64,000 bases of DNA from Adineta steineri (Eukaryota > Rotifera > Eurotatoria > Adinetida > Adinetidae): NCBI GenBank assembly GCA_905250115.1, contig CAJNOI010000070.1:231856-295855 (forward strand). Direction: 5' to 3'. The position numbers and the translations under genes are program-made. Under the pieces are notes generated by a model. It saw only the letters and a program-made list of their open reading frames with translations, had not been told where the DNA came from and made no database searches. The first letter of the stretch is position 1. Each line of letters begins with the position of its first letter. Shown piece after piece: positions 12,901 through 24,754 of this stretch.

Positions 12901-15900
12901 TCGAAGAGAACAATGGTATACTCTGCACATTAATCGAAGTAAAAATCTCTAATATTGACTATTAAAATAAACTAAAATGTTTTGTTATTGTGTTTTCAGG
13001 TATGGCATCATTTGCTCAAGAACGTATATTTCTGGATGAACAAATTCGATTCTCTAATAAACATATTTTCTATAATAATTTTGTTGCACTACGGGTTACT
13101 GAAGGCATCTTATCAATAAATCGAGTACTACAAGCGCTCCAATTGGTTTTGACGAAACATGAAATATTGCGTACTTCACTCGTGTTTAATAATGATGATA
13201 GTACACTACAGCAATATGTCACTGACAATCACAAGACATTTACATTTCTTGATCAGCAAACTTTCGAGAATGACAATGAACTTCAAAATATTATTTATCA
13301 AACGGTTACCAATCCTGATCTGTTTGATTTGTCCAGTGGTCGAGTTTTTAGTTGTCAGGTACTTCAACAGCAGAAGACTACGCATGAGACTGTTCACACA
13401 GACTTTCTTGAAAAGTCTGATATTCTTGTATTATATTTCCATCATGCAGCAGTTGATGGAACTTCTATACCAATCCTGTTGAATGATTTCTGTAATGCTT
13501 ATAGTAATAACATGACAGTTTCACTTGATGAACAATCAGTGCAATATATTGATTATACTGTTCATGAACGGCTTATGGATATGACAACATCTCGTAGCTT
13601 CTGGTATTCTCAACTAGACAGATTTAATCTCCAACGTGCATTAAAGCTACCAGTTGATAGACAGCGCTCGCCAGCTGTTCAACGATCTAGTTTGCCGTCA
13701 ATAGCTCAAATCTCTTTTGATAAGGAGCTGTCGATGATGTTTCTCAATTATGCTTCCTTGCATCAAATTACACCTTTTCAGCTTGGTTTGACTGCATTTT
13801 ACGTGTTTCTATTCAAATTAACTCATGGAGAAACTGATTTATGCATTGCATCTATTAATGCTAATCGATATCGAAGTGAATTAGAAAATATGATCGGCAT
13901 GTTTGTTTCAACGTTACCATATTGTGTACAACTCAATTCTCATTGGTCATTTGATGAACTTGTGAAACATGTTCGAGAAAAGTGCTTATCAATTCTTGAA
14001 CATTCTCATTATCCACTTCAGCATATACTTACTGATTTTCGACTTAATCAATTGGATGTTCCATTTCTTGAGATTCTATTTAATTTCTTACCGGTGTCTA
14101 CAAATATTGATCGATATTCTATAGGTGTTGCACGCCTAGAGCAAGTATCAATCAAACAAGCAGATGAGATTTCTCAGTTTGACTTCTCAACAACATTCCT
14201 ATACGATTTGACATCAGATGATCATAAACTTTCCTGTCTATTCTCTTGCTCAAATGATTTATTTGACAACACTACTGTTAAAACAATAGCGCAACGATTT
14301 CAGCATCTCCTGTCACAAATATTTCTGATAAACTCAAATGACACGGAAAAAGACCTATCTACTAAGTCTATCAAAAATTTGTCTTTGATATTGCCTGAAG
14401 AAGAGAACGAAATATATGCATTAACATTAAGTCGAGTGACAAGCGTTGCTACAGAAGGTATTGCTATTCCTTTTTCATACGAAAAGATTCTTTAGTTATA
14501 AAAGAACACCATATGAGAAAACCATCCTGAGAGTAAGTGGGTGTGGGTCTAATTGTGGCAGTAAGTGAGAGTGTATGATTAATACAACACCCACACCCTC
14601 AACATTAATACTACGACAATACCTTTAATACAGATTCTGTTTAGTTAGAGAGATGATTAAAAGAAAAGACGCTAGAATATTGTTATCAAACATTATTTGA
14701 CCATCCAATTTATACATTATAAACCACGACGCGCACATTATTCTAGCACCAGCATCATTTGCACAAGCCCGTATATGCCTTGATGAAAGAATTCGATTCA
14801 ATCCAAACAACCCTCAAACAGCAATCTTTAATATGCCTTTTGTTTATCGTCTTCACTCACACCATACTTTATCAGTACAACATGTTCGTTATGCTCTCGA
14901 ACTAATTGTCACAAAGCATCAATCTCTTCGAACATCACTTCATTTTGACATCCAAAAGAATCTACTTACACAACGAGTTATTACACATGAAGATAAAAAC
15001 AATAATAATATGTTTTCATTCATCGAAACTACTTATGCAACAGATAAACAACTCAATATGATTTTATACGATGAGATGCGTAACCCTCATCTTTTTGATC
15101 TTGCTCAAGGTCTTGTCTTTCGATGTCATATTATTTACTACAAACAAATCTCTTCAAATCATCTTCTTTCTCACAGAGATATACTTATTTTCAATTTTCA
15201 TCATGCTCTATTTGATTTTCCATCAATGAAAGTGTTTCTTCATGATCTCAATCAAGCATATACAACAAGTCAATTATTATATGACGACAACAATAATCTT
15301 CGTTATCTCGATTGTAAATACGAAGATTTCTTTAGCGTATTATATTTTCCAATACAGTATTTTCTTTAACTTTACATTAGATGCTGTTATTGAACAACAA
15401 ATGTCAATGACCGGTGCAAGCATGTTTTGGCTTGATGCTCTTCATGACTGTAAACTAGATCAACCATTGTCATTACCCTTTGATCGATATCGTCTCTCAA
15501 ATGAACATCGAACTGGTCGTGAGATATCTATTTCCTTTAGTTTTGGTCAAGATCTCTCTCATGACTTTCTCATCCATGCATCATCAAACAACATATCACT
15601 TGAATATCTCACATTTGCTATTTATTTCATCTTTCTATTTAAACTAACTCATGGACAAACAGATCTATGTATTGCTATGAACATCAATAATAATCGATAT
15701 AGGGATGAACTCAAATCAATCATTGGATTGTTTGAGAATATCATTCCATTACGATGCCAATTAGATCCTCACTGGTGTTTTGATCAATTGCTCGAACATG
15801 TTCAAGAGATAACAATAAATAGTATGAAATATTCATATTTTCCTGTTCAACGTATTCTCAATCAACATCCACATATCTCAAAACATGCGTTTTTGGATAC

Positions 15901-18900
15901 ATCTCTTGAGTTTATATCATACAAAAGCAACAATGACAGCAATGCAATGATGATTGGTGATGCTCAACTTGCTCCAGAATCTTTCTCTTTCAATATGAAT
16001 GAAGATGAAAGACTAAGTGCGTCCGACTTTTCTCTTTCTATTTGTCATGATTTGAACATAAATCAACTATCATGCACAATCAATGTATCACTTGACTTGT
16101 TCAATCGAGAGACAGCGGAGAATATTTCACAACGATTTCATTCCATCTTACATCAATTATCTACATATATTATCGATAGTCAAATAAACAAACCGATCTA
16201 TGAATTGTCAATAATATTATCAAATGAACAATATCTAATGCAATCATTGAATAATACACAAATATCATTTTCATCTTCTCCTTTCATTTGCATTCATCAT
16301 GAGTTTGTGTATCAAGTAATGAAACATCCACAAAAACTAGCTGTTGAACTAGATGAACAATCTCTAACATATTGTGAACTTCTATATTATGTTCAAGTAG
16401 TATCTTTAACTCTTCTTAATGAATATCATGTTTTTCCAGGTGAGATCGTATGCCAGTGTGTTGAGCGAAGTTTGACAATGGTAAGTTGATTAAGATGAGT
16501 AACAATTAATGTGAGTTTGAGATTGATTTGGATTAGGTGATTGGTATGATGGGAATTGAAATGGCCGGTGGTGTTTATTGTCCATTATCACCTCGAGATC
16601 CACAACATCGTTTACATGCACTCACACAACAAACACGAAGTCGTCTTGTTTTTGTTCATCATTTAACTAAGGCCAAATTCGATGACAATATTATTTCACT
16701 TGATATTGATTCAATATTAATTATTAATGATATGGATAAAAAAGACCTTTCAAGTGTGATACTCAAAGACGAAGAGATAGCGTACATTATTTTTACAAGT
16801 GGCTCAACTGGAACACCTAAAGCGGTTCGTTGTCACTTAATTTTCAGGCTGTATTTGATTTTTATGTTTTTTTTATAGGTTCAAGTTCGACATAAGAACT
16901 TTATTGATTGTATTAATTCTTTGACTTATATTAACTCATTCAATAAAGATGATACAGTTGTGCAAATGACACGATGTTCATTTGATATTCATGTTCAAGA
17001 AATACTTGGTACACTGTTAGTTGGAGGCACATTGATTATGCTTCATCCAGGTGGAACGATTGATTTCGATTATTTATCTGAAGTTTTACAAAATAAACAA
17101 ATCACATATCTACATACTGTTCCAAGTTTTCTACATAGTTTTTTCATTTTTATCGTTCAGAACAAGAACATAAATGCCGTGAAACATCTTCGTTCACTTT
17201 GTAGTATTGGTAAGTGATCAAAAACGACTCTTGTCCTTTCTTCACATTACGTTTCCGCTATTGTAGGTGAAGCTTTTGTTGTTCATTTGATCGAATTGAT
17301 CGTCAAAATTGGCATAACCAACTGTATTGTGTGGAATTTGTACGGTCCAGCTGAAACAACTATAGTTTCTACCTTCTATAGAGTAGACCTAATGGGGAAT
17401 ACACGAAGCGTTTCAGTTGGGACATCACTTTCTAATTACCGATGTATAATTATGAATGAATATTCAGAACTATCAATTACAAATCAAGAAGGTGAACTGT
17501 GTGTAGGAGGAGCAGGTGTGTTTGCTGGTTATCTTGGTTGTGATGATTTGTCAGCGAAAGCTCTTCTTCAAATAGATGGCCAACTATTTTATCGAACAGG
17601 TGATCTTGTTACTATGGACAGCGATGGTCTTCTGCATTATCAAGGAAGAAAAGACCATCAAATCAAGCTTCATGGACAAAGAATTGAACTTGGTGAAATC
17701 GAACGATGCTTACTTAACATTACATCTATCTCTGCTTGTGTTGTTATGAAATGGAATAATGATCATCTAGTTGCTTATGTTCAATCTTCTTCTCATATGA
17801 ATGAAGAACAACTACGTGAACATTGTCAATCTCATCTTCCGCCACATATGATTCCATCTTTTTTTATTATTCTTGATAAATTACCTTTGAATCAAAATGG
17901 AAAAGTAGATCGAAAGCAACTTCCTTCACCTCACTTCTCATCTAAACATCTCACAAACAATATAGAACTAGTACTACCAACAAATGATATTGAAATTAGT
18001 ATTCATCGTATTTGGTGTGAGATATTTAAACAAAATCAAATTTCAATTGATACAAATGTGTTCACTATTGGTGGTCATTCATTACTTATCATGCAACTTT
18101 TCCATCGATACAAAATCGAATTTCATTTAGAAGCCAATACTCTTTCTATCTCCAATCTATTTCAACATCCAACAATTATTCATCATGCTCAACTCATTCA
18201 ACAATTTATCAATACCATCCATACCCTCGATGATTATCCTTGGTCTTCCTTACATATCGTTCGAGCTAGAGCATCATTTGCGCAAGAACGAATCTATTTA
18301 GATGAACAAATTCGGTTTTCATCCAACAAAGCCACCATGAAGAATATGTATGTTATTCCATTACTTTATCGGATATCATCTATGAATGAGCATATATCAA
18401 TTACTCGATTACATCATGCATTTCAAAGTGTTATTACAAAACATAATATTCTTCGAACAGCACTTTATATCGACGATACCAATAATAATATCACACAACA
18501 GTGTTTAGATGCAAATATCATTCTGGATGGTGACATAAAATCATATGGATTCACAATCGTTAATATCCATAATGATGATCATCGTCATATGAATGAAAGT
18601 ATAGAAGAAATATTAAATCAAGCTGATTTATTTGATTTATCAAAAGGACATGTTATTCGCTTTCATATTCTTCGTCATTATCATCAATCTCAAGATAATA
18701 GTTCGCGTGAGAGCGATGATCTGCTGACTGAAAATGATCACATAATGATTAGTATTCATCATGCAATGTTTGATGGAGCATCAACATCAATCTTCCTTCG
18801 TGATCTTTCTCTTGCTTATCAATCTCATGACTCATTATCTATGGATGAAAATGCATTAAATTATATAAATTATTCTGTTCATGAACATGTCATGGATATG

Positions 18901-19791
18901 TCATTATCTCGTGAGTTCTGGCATTCTCAACTTGAAGAATATAATATCGAATGTTCATTATCACTACCAGTTGATCGACAACGTTCATCAACTAATCAAC
19001 AACGATCAGGCTTAGCATCCACAGCTGAGATCACTTTTGATAATGAACTATGCACATCATTTCTAAACTATGCATCATCACATCATCTCACACTTTTTCA
19101 ACTTGGATTATCCATATTTTATGTCTTCCTATTCAAACTAACTCATGGTGAGACTGATTTATGTATTTCTTCTATCAATGCTAATCGATATCGAAGTGAA
19201 TTAGTGAAAATGATAGGAATGTTTGTTTCGACATTGCCATATCGTTTAGAAATTGATTGTCATTGGTCATTTGATGAAGTAGTTAAACATGTACGAGAAA
19301 AATGCTTATCAATTCTTGAACATTCTCATTATCCACTACAACATATTCTTGGTGATAATCGATCAAGTCAATCGAATGTGTCATTTCTTGAGACAATGTT
19401 TGATTTTATCACTAGAGCAGAAGATGTTAGTCGATTACGTTTGAATGGTGTCAATCTGGAGCAAGTGTCGTTAAACGAATCATATGAAATGGCTAAATTT
19501 GACTTCTCATTAACATTTGTATACAATTCATCTTCAGATGATAATCAGTTGTCTTTTTCTTTTGTTTGTTCACATGATTTGTTTCAAAGCTCAACTATTT
19601 CACAAATGGCTCGAAGATTTCAATGCATGTTTGAACAACTGTTTCAAACACAATCAAGCAACATTCCTGTGATGAATGTGAGTTCATCGATTAACAAAGT
19701 GTGTCTTATTCTTCCTGAAGAAACTGAAGAAACGGAACTAGTCGTGTTTCATCGATTGAAGAGTATTGTGAATGAAGGTATGATTATTTAG
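6942..19791 (+). CDS. Nonribosomal peptide synthetase, C-C-A-T-C-C-A-T-C, 12 exons
   Basis: Exons: 6942-8523, 8730-9296, 9353-10449, 10506-10805, 10864-11194, 11943-12938, 13000-14457, 14747-15313, 15381-16480, 16537-16824, 16879-17209, 17267-19791. All junctions are GT-AG and the sum is 11142 nt, giving 3713 aa with no internal stop. The start is the first ATG after an in-frame TAG at 6894, with A at -3. Five condensation, two adenylation and two carrier domains can be read. Both A domains keep FTSGSTG, YRTGDL and the A10 lysine (NQNGK), and both carriers keep the phosphopantetheine serine (GGHS). No thioesterase or reductase domain ends the protein, and a polyadenylation signal AATAAA lies at 19816-19821. 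Paralogous introns occupy identical positions in both A domains, so they predate the unit duplication. Spliceosomal introns and host-like composition indicate long residence after probable transfer. Bdelloid NRPS genes of this kind are known; the product cannot be predicted. Confidence 0.93.
10030..10650 (+). repeat. Near-identical tract shared with 16061-16681 (module conversion)
   Basis: From the end of C2 through the A1 N-terminus and the intron 10450-10505, the sequence is almost identical to 16061-16681 at a constant offset of 6031 bp. The intron copies differ at one visible position. Immediately before and after, the two units diverge strongly in both DNA and protein. Confidence 0.9.
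11217..11878. mobile_element. Foldback element with telomere-hexamer core inside an NRPS intron
   Basis: The intron 11195-11942 is 748 bp, while the intron at the same position in the second A domain (17210-17266) is 57 bp. The extra DNA is bounded by a perfect 15-bp inverted repeat, CCCAACTTTGGTCGA at 11217-11231 and its complement at 11864-11878. Inside are a GTCGAAGTATAAAAAT-like minisatellite (about 11234-11430), a hexamer array (11554-11690), and the same minisatellite in inverted orientation (about 11697-11860). No clear target-site duplication was found. No protein is encoded. Confidence 0.8.
11554..11690. repeat. Interstitial telomere-like hexamer array (CCCACA/CCCTCA)
   Basis: About 22 hexamers of CCCACA and CCCTCA in mixed order, i.e. 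TGTGGG and TGAGGG on the minus strand. TGTGGG is the telomere repeat reported for bdelloid rotifers; the TGAGGG variant is interspersed. Phase is kept through the tract with only a few substitutions toward the right end. Confidence 0.9.
13000..18250 (+). other. NRPS second unit: C3-C4-A2-T2
   Basis: C3 (13000-14457) has an intact HHAAVDG. C4 (14747 to about 16230) has HHALFDF, again with Gly replaced. A2 (about 16290-17920) has [35 protein letters not shown] and [10 protein letters not shown]2 carries [10 protein letters not shown] near 18070-18100. C3 resembles C1 and C5, while C4 resembles C2, so the repeating unit is a C-C-A-T block rather than the usual C-A-T. The C3-to-C4 junction is an intron of 289 bp (14458-14746) containing one of the GGGTGTGGGT hairpins. 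Confidence 0.85.
18251..19791 (+). other. NRPS terminal condensation domain C5
   Basis: C5 follows T2 without an intron, starting at [16 protein letters not shown]. It has an intact HHAMFDG and the closing ILPEE segment. It ends at NEG, which is where C3 is spliced onto C4, and here the sequence continues through GTATGATT to a TAG four codons later. The gene therefore ends at a former exon boundary, consistent with loss of a downstream C-A-T portion or with use of C5 as a terminal condensation/cyclisation-like domain. Confidence 0.8.
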
Positions 19792-22715
19792 TTTTTCTTT
19801 GCTTCTACAAGGAAAAATAAAGATATTTATATGCTTTTTTGACATTACCACAGAAACTAACGAAGTCATGCATTTGATTATAAACATCAAGATTTTGTTA
19901 GAACAGTTCTGGGTTTTAAAAGTTCATGGTTGTAAATTTACAATATGACAGATATTGTATCGATTACATGAGCGATTGTTATTGTTAAACTAATAGTAAT
20001 AATAATAAGAGATATCGTATAATATCGACTTCGAAGCTGTTTGTAAAATGGAAATTTCAAATGAATGTTGGAATAGTATAGTCGCTGTATCCTGTTTTTG
20101 AAACAGTATACACATCTTTTAAATGAGGTAGATCTTTGTAGATAATGGGTTTTGCTGTTCAGTTAGATAAGTATTTCTTGAAATAAGAAGATTAGTTGAA
20201 AGTATGGCGAAAAATAACGTCTTTTTTATGTTAGAACATCAAATTCTATCTTTCTATTCGATATTAGTTGTATTCTTCATCTCCTCACAATCAAGTAGTT
20301 TCATAGTTAAATAAAAACTTTAAAAACAATCTAGCACAGAAAAACAATATAATATTTTTGATAAAGGCACTATATGGTGAAATCAACTGAAACAAGCTTT
20401 TTGCACATAGCTGTGATTTTTCCTGTTTCTAACAAACTTTGACATTTCTAGTTTATTTCGAGTAAACATGCAAATTCACAACATCACTCTAACAGTTCAA
20501 CGCTGTTCTTCGAAGTTTGCAGCTTTATTTTTAGTTGATTCTTACAAATCGGATTTTTTAACCAGTGGTTACTACAGAGAATATACTGTTAAATGAAAAG
20601 ATAGGATTGGAACGATTTTAGTTCGTTTTGAATATTTTTTTATTTAAAAGAAGTAATGTAAAAGAATACATGCACACACACAGAGATAGATACACTAGAG
20701 AGAGATATACCGTGTATCACAGCACATATTTATTTCACTTTAATACAAATAAAGTTAGCCGAGAAGAGAGGAAAGAAGTCAAAGTCCGTGATGTGATAGC
20801 CAGTGATTGGACGAGTACAAGTGTAAATACTGTGTACTTCATGAATTTACTTAGTACTGAAACATATACATAATGATTGTATTATATTGTACTGAGTACT
20901 AGTACTAAGTACAACTGTACTACAGTAAATTGTGCCGAGTACTGGTACTACAGTGCAGATGTACTAAGTACCGGTACTCAATACATCTGTCCTTAATACT
21001 TTGCAATAATACTATATTTTGCTTCTATAGTGATTCTGTCTGGTCATATTTAAAAACGTCATACTTCAGTGACATTTGTAGGAATAACGAAAATTGTATG
21101 TAGTATCAATATAGTTGTAATATAGTATAGATCAACGTTAGATAATTCAAATCATGTCGAGTAATTATCTGTGTTCATAAATAAAAAAATAATCATAATT
21201 AGGCTAAGTAAAAGGTTTATTGACGGGACACAACAGTGTGTATCCATTTCTAGAGTATTATATTAAGACGTATCATCAATAGCTTATATTCAAAATTTAA
21301 TTCATTTGTACATATAGCGTTGTTTCGTTCGAATTAATCCCAGAAATGACTACTGAACAATTGAAAATACATTCCGATTTTTCTGAAATTGATAATAATC
21401 AAATCAATGGATATTAAAATTTATATCGCCCGAATCATAACGGCAGAACGAAGATCTTTAGTAATTTTACGAAACAACAAAATAATATTATGTATAGTTA
21501 TTCTGGCATGCGTTAAAAATAATATACGCCTCTCTCATTCGTGGTTTAGTTGGAAAGAACAATTTTTCTTCAACAAATTTCTAATTATTACTAATACCTA
21601 GAAGTTAGAAAGACTCCTGAAATGTATGACTAACATACAACATATGGGCAAAATCATTTCTTAGCGACGTGACTTCGTAAAATTGCAACATATAGATCTC
21701 GGCCTAACGAACTTTCTTAAAGTTGATTTTTATATATTATATGTATGTTGGTCCACCCTAGATACTCAGAAAAAATCAGGTCTAAAAACGCTGGTTTACA
21801 GGAGTTATTGATGAAACAGTAAGCGTTAGCGACGTGACGTAAAAAGAACATCAACTTTCACTTCATGTACTTCAATTGTAAATTTCAGCGAATCTTGACG
21901 TTATCTTTCGAAACTAAATAGTACATTTTGTAGACGACTGTTAACACCACAAAATAGCTATACAACGCTTTTTCTAATTACGCTTAGATTTTACAATAAT
22001 AAGCGCTCATTTGGCGTTAGCGACGTGACAGAGTACGACTGTGCGAAGAAAAATTTACTCGTATAACTAAACACAAAGTTACAAATTAGTTTCAAAAAAG
22101 TGTAGATCTATCTTTAGAATCGAGAGAATATACTGACATAAAAATTTCTGTTTTAAAGACTCATGCGAACTATAGGGGGCCATTTTTTAAGAAGGAAATT
22201 TTATGAAACCGATTTGGCTGAAAATTTTACCATATGTGCAGCCTATATTGAATAGTCATCCCTGAAAGTTTGAGATGTTTTTATCATACGGTTAGCGAGA
22301 TATTCACTAATTACTGCTTCATTAATTAACTAATTAACTAATTAATTTCAATTAATAGTCAGTAGAAAGAGCATACATTTTTACCTATGTCTATGCTAAA
22401 ATAAACTTTCTAATTAAAATGCTCTTTTATAGAATTCAGAAGGAATGAGAGAGGCCAATGTCCTGTTTTGCGTGATTTTGCTCATATATGAAAACATTCA
22501 CAGAAGAAGTTTATTAAATTATACAGGATCTTATCAAGTATCTACTAAATATGTACTTTGTACAGGTACAAAGTACATATGCACTAAAGTATTAGTACTT
22601 AGTACGACTATACTAAAGTAAAAAGTACGAAAGCCCTAATATTAAATAAACTAGTCTAGTACATAGTGTATGTACTTGTACTACATAAATGTACTGAGTA
22701 CTGTAGATTGTTAAG
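19792..22715. other. Gene-free stretch with GTAC-rich palindromic blocks
   Basis: No supported gene. GTACT/AGTAC-rich blocks lie at about 20888-20995 and 22549-22710; the second includes a 15-bp inverted repeat with a 2-nt spacer (22549-22563 / 22566-22580). Between them, TTAGCGACGTGAC occurs three times in direct orientation, at 21661-21673, 21826-21838 and 22017-22029. A short TTAATTAACTAATTAACTAA tract is near 22322. The arrangement suggests a degenerate repeat element about 1.8 kb long that ends close to the assembly gap. Confidence 0.55.
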
Positions 22716-22815
22716 NNNNNNNNNNNNNNNNNNNNNNNNNNNNNNNNNNNNNNNNNNNNNNNNNNNNNNNNNNNNNNNNNNNNNNNNNNNNNNNNNNNNN
22801 NNNNNNNNNNNNNNN
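22716..22815. other. Assembly gap (100 N)
   Basis: Exactly 100 Ns, the usual placeholder for a gap of unknown size. It removes the 3' part of the prolyl-4-hydroxylase-like gene on the minus strand, and the order of the flanking contigs rests on scaffolding. Confidence 1.
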
Positions 22816-23847
22816 TGTATTTCCTGGTATTGGTCGAAATCGAATGCCTTGATCCGTGGCTTTTTCATCACAAACTAAGATATCACAAAATCGTTCATGT
22901 AATGTTCTATTGAATCGAATCGACATAAATTCAGTTTCACCCATGGAACAATTGGCTTGAAGATAGGTAAAATATGTTGTTACTCGTTGCCCACCAACTT
23001 CCTGATCATTTGGACTCGGCATCCAGTCATAGTGAGGTGCAATCTAAAATAGTAGATGCAAACAAACAATGATCAATCTTAACACACAACAAGTGATTTT
23101 TCATAAAAGCTATCCTGTGCCGCTGTTAATCCAGGCGATGCTACAGACTAGAATATATAGAAAATTGAATTAAAATTATGTCACACCTGTTGATCGTTTG
23201 CATATTTTACTACTTGCAATGGTTCAATACATTGGACATTAACATCACCTTGAAATTGAGCAAATCGCCGCTCGATGCATTGTACAACAGGTGTTTGATG
23301 AGGTCTAATAAATGCTGAACTTGACGTTCGATATTTATTAATAGCAGGTTTTCCACCAGCTATCGTGGTTGTTGAAGGTTTAAATTCCTTTTCTCTAATA
23401 TACATATATAATAATTTAAAATTTTAATATCTTCTAGGGCAAATTAAAATTATTTCATTTTCTTCAATATTTTAACTTTCACTGCTTTAAAAGTGAGGGA
23501 TATATATGTGAGATTCCTTTTACTTACGCCAGTTCAATTAAATGCTGCATTTCATTTTGAGTAAGAAACTTTTCAATATAGATAATTAATGGTCTTCGTG
23601 TAATAATTCGAGCAGAGTATCGGTGATGTGGACATTTATATCTATATTGTAATAAATCGTAATTATTAAAGGCTTGTGGTATTTTGATATCCTTCTTGCA
23701 AAACTTCGATTGTATAAATTCATTTACTTGCTGCCGAACATGCGACTTGAGATCGTTTAGGTAGTCAATAATCTGACGATTTGATCCAGTTGTTTGAAAA
23801 ATGGTCTCTCGAAATTGATAGATCCTTAAGAGACAGCCTATGATCAT
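22816..23847 (-). CDS. Prolyl 4-hydroxylase-like 2OG-Fe(II) dioxygenase, 3' end lost in gap
   Basis: Exons on the minus strand: 23528-23847, 23187-23394, 22816-23043 (truncated), joined in frame by GT-AG splicing. The protein has a hydrophobic N-terminus (MIIGCLLRIY), a helical segment, then the P4H catalytic fold: PLIIYIEKFLTQNEMQHLIE, KYRTSSSAF, PVVQCIERRFAQF, LQVVKYANDQQIAPHYDW and GGQRVTTYFTYL. The HxD iron ligand pair (PHYDW) is visible; the distal His and the 2-oxoglutarate Lys would lie beyond the gap. The family hydroxylates prolyl residues in collagen-like or other proteins in the ER. The first ATG used is at 23847, but an acceptor-like TTCTTGGATATAG just upstream means an earlier exon or a trans-spliced leader is possible. 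Confidence 0.8.
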
Positions 23848-23889
23848 GAACCCAAACAACACTATATCCAAGAAAATAGAGATACACAA

Positions 23890-24754
23890 AATATTGTCAC
23901 TTTATTAGACAATAATACCTTTTATTATGCGATGCATATATTTATATTATTTCTATAGGCGAGAATTTTAATGCTTATTAATGCGCTTCGCGCAACGGAT
24001 AGAAAATATAATTAAGAATTTAAACTTTATTTGCCAACAAATGTTTAAATATGACTTAGAATTCTGAATGCTGAATCAAATAAGAGTCGGTAATTGTAGT
24101 TGTCTTTCAGAGATTCTTAAATTCCTCGACATTAAACAAATCTACATAGAAAAAACAAATAGAAAATGTCACAAGTTGTTAGTCAACTGTGCGAACTAAA
24201 GCTAAACTTATCGATATACATAATGCTAAATGAAGTTTCTTCCATGATTTTAAACACTTACGCTACAGAATGGGCACGTTGTCAGCAAATAAAAAAAGAA
24301 AAAAAAATTGAATCTTTGACTTTTTTATAAAGAAAAAGTTTGTCTCCGTTTATGTAAGAAAAGAAAGAGAAGCCATTAGTATTGTAGAAGTTATGTGTTG
24401 ATTGCTATAGCAACATTATTCAAAGTCTATTGAGAGACATGCATAGAGATCAATTTGTGTGTGTGTGTACATGATACAAGTGATTGGATATTTGTTCATA
24501 ACCTTATTTTTCGCTCATCTGTAAATGTTTCAGCAAAATAAAAAACTAATCTATTGCAATTATTTTATTCTTAAAACAAGGACGATGTATTTTTGTTGGT
24601 AACGAAATTATATACATATACACGTGTATTCATATTGATGAAATGCAATCGAGCGACGCTATTTTATTATATAAACTGAATAAACATAATAAAAAGATAA
24701 GATACAAGAGCTAATCGTAAATATTGAAGTGAGTATTTCACAGATTTAATTAAT
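23890..24754. other. Intergenic stretch
   Basis: No gene seen. AT-rich sequence with a short TG dinucleotide tract near 24456-24468. This interval must hold the divergent promoters of the P4H-like gene (minus) and the RfaE2-like gene (plus), but no specific element can be named. Confidence 0.5.

Larger units (their letters stand above)
6942..12938 (+). other. NRPS first unit: C1-C2-A1-T1
   Basis: C1 occupies the first exon after a short N-terminal leader; its active-site motif reads HGIAFDY instead of HHxxxDG, so the second (catalytic) histidine is missing. C2 (8730 to about 10200) reads HHVSFDC: both histidines and the Asp are kept, the Gly is replaced. A1 runs from about 10260 through 12600 with [68 protein letters not shown] and [12 protein letters not shown]. 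The Asp at the first specificity position (FD) fits an alpha-amino-acid substrate; the identity is not predictable here. T1 carries TTGGHSRLF near 12745-12770. Confidence 0.85.

Noticed and set aside
20628..20873. Possible 81-aa protein
   Set aside because: No family match, composition driven by short repeats, no flanking splice or promoter signal.
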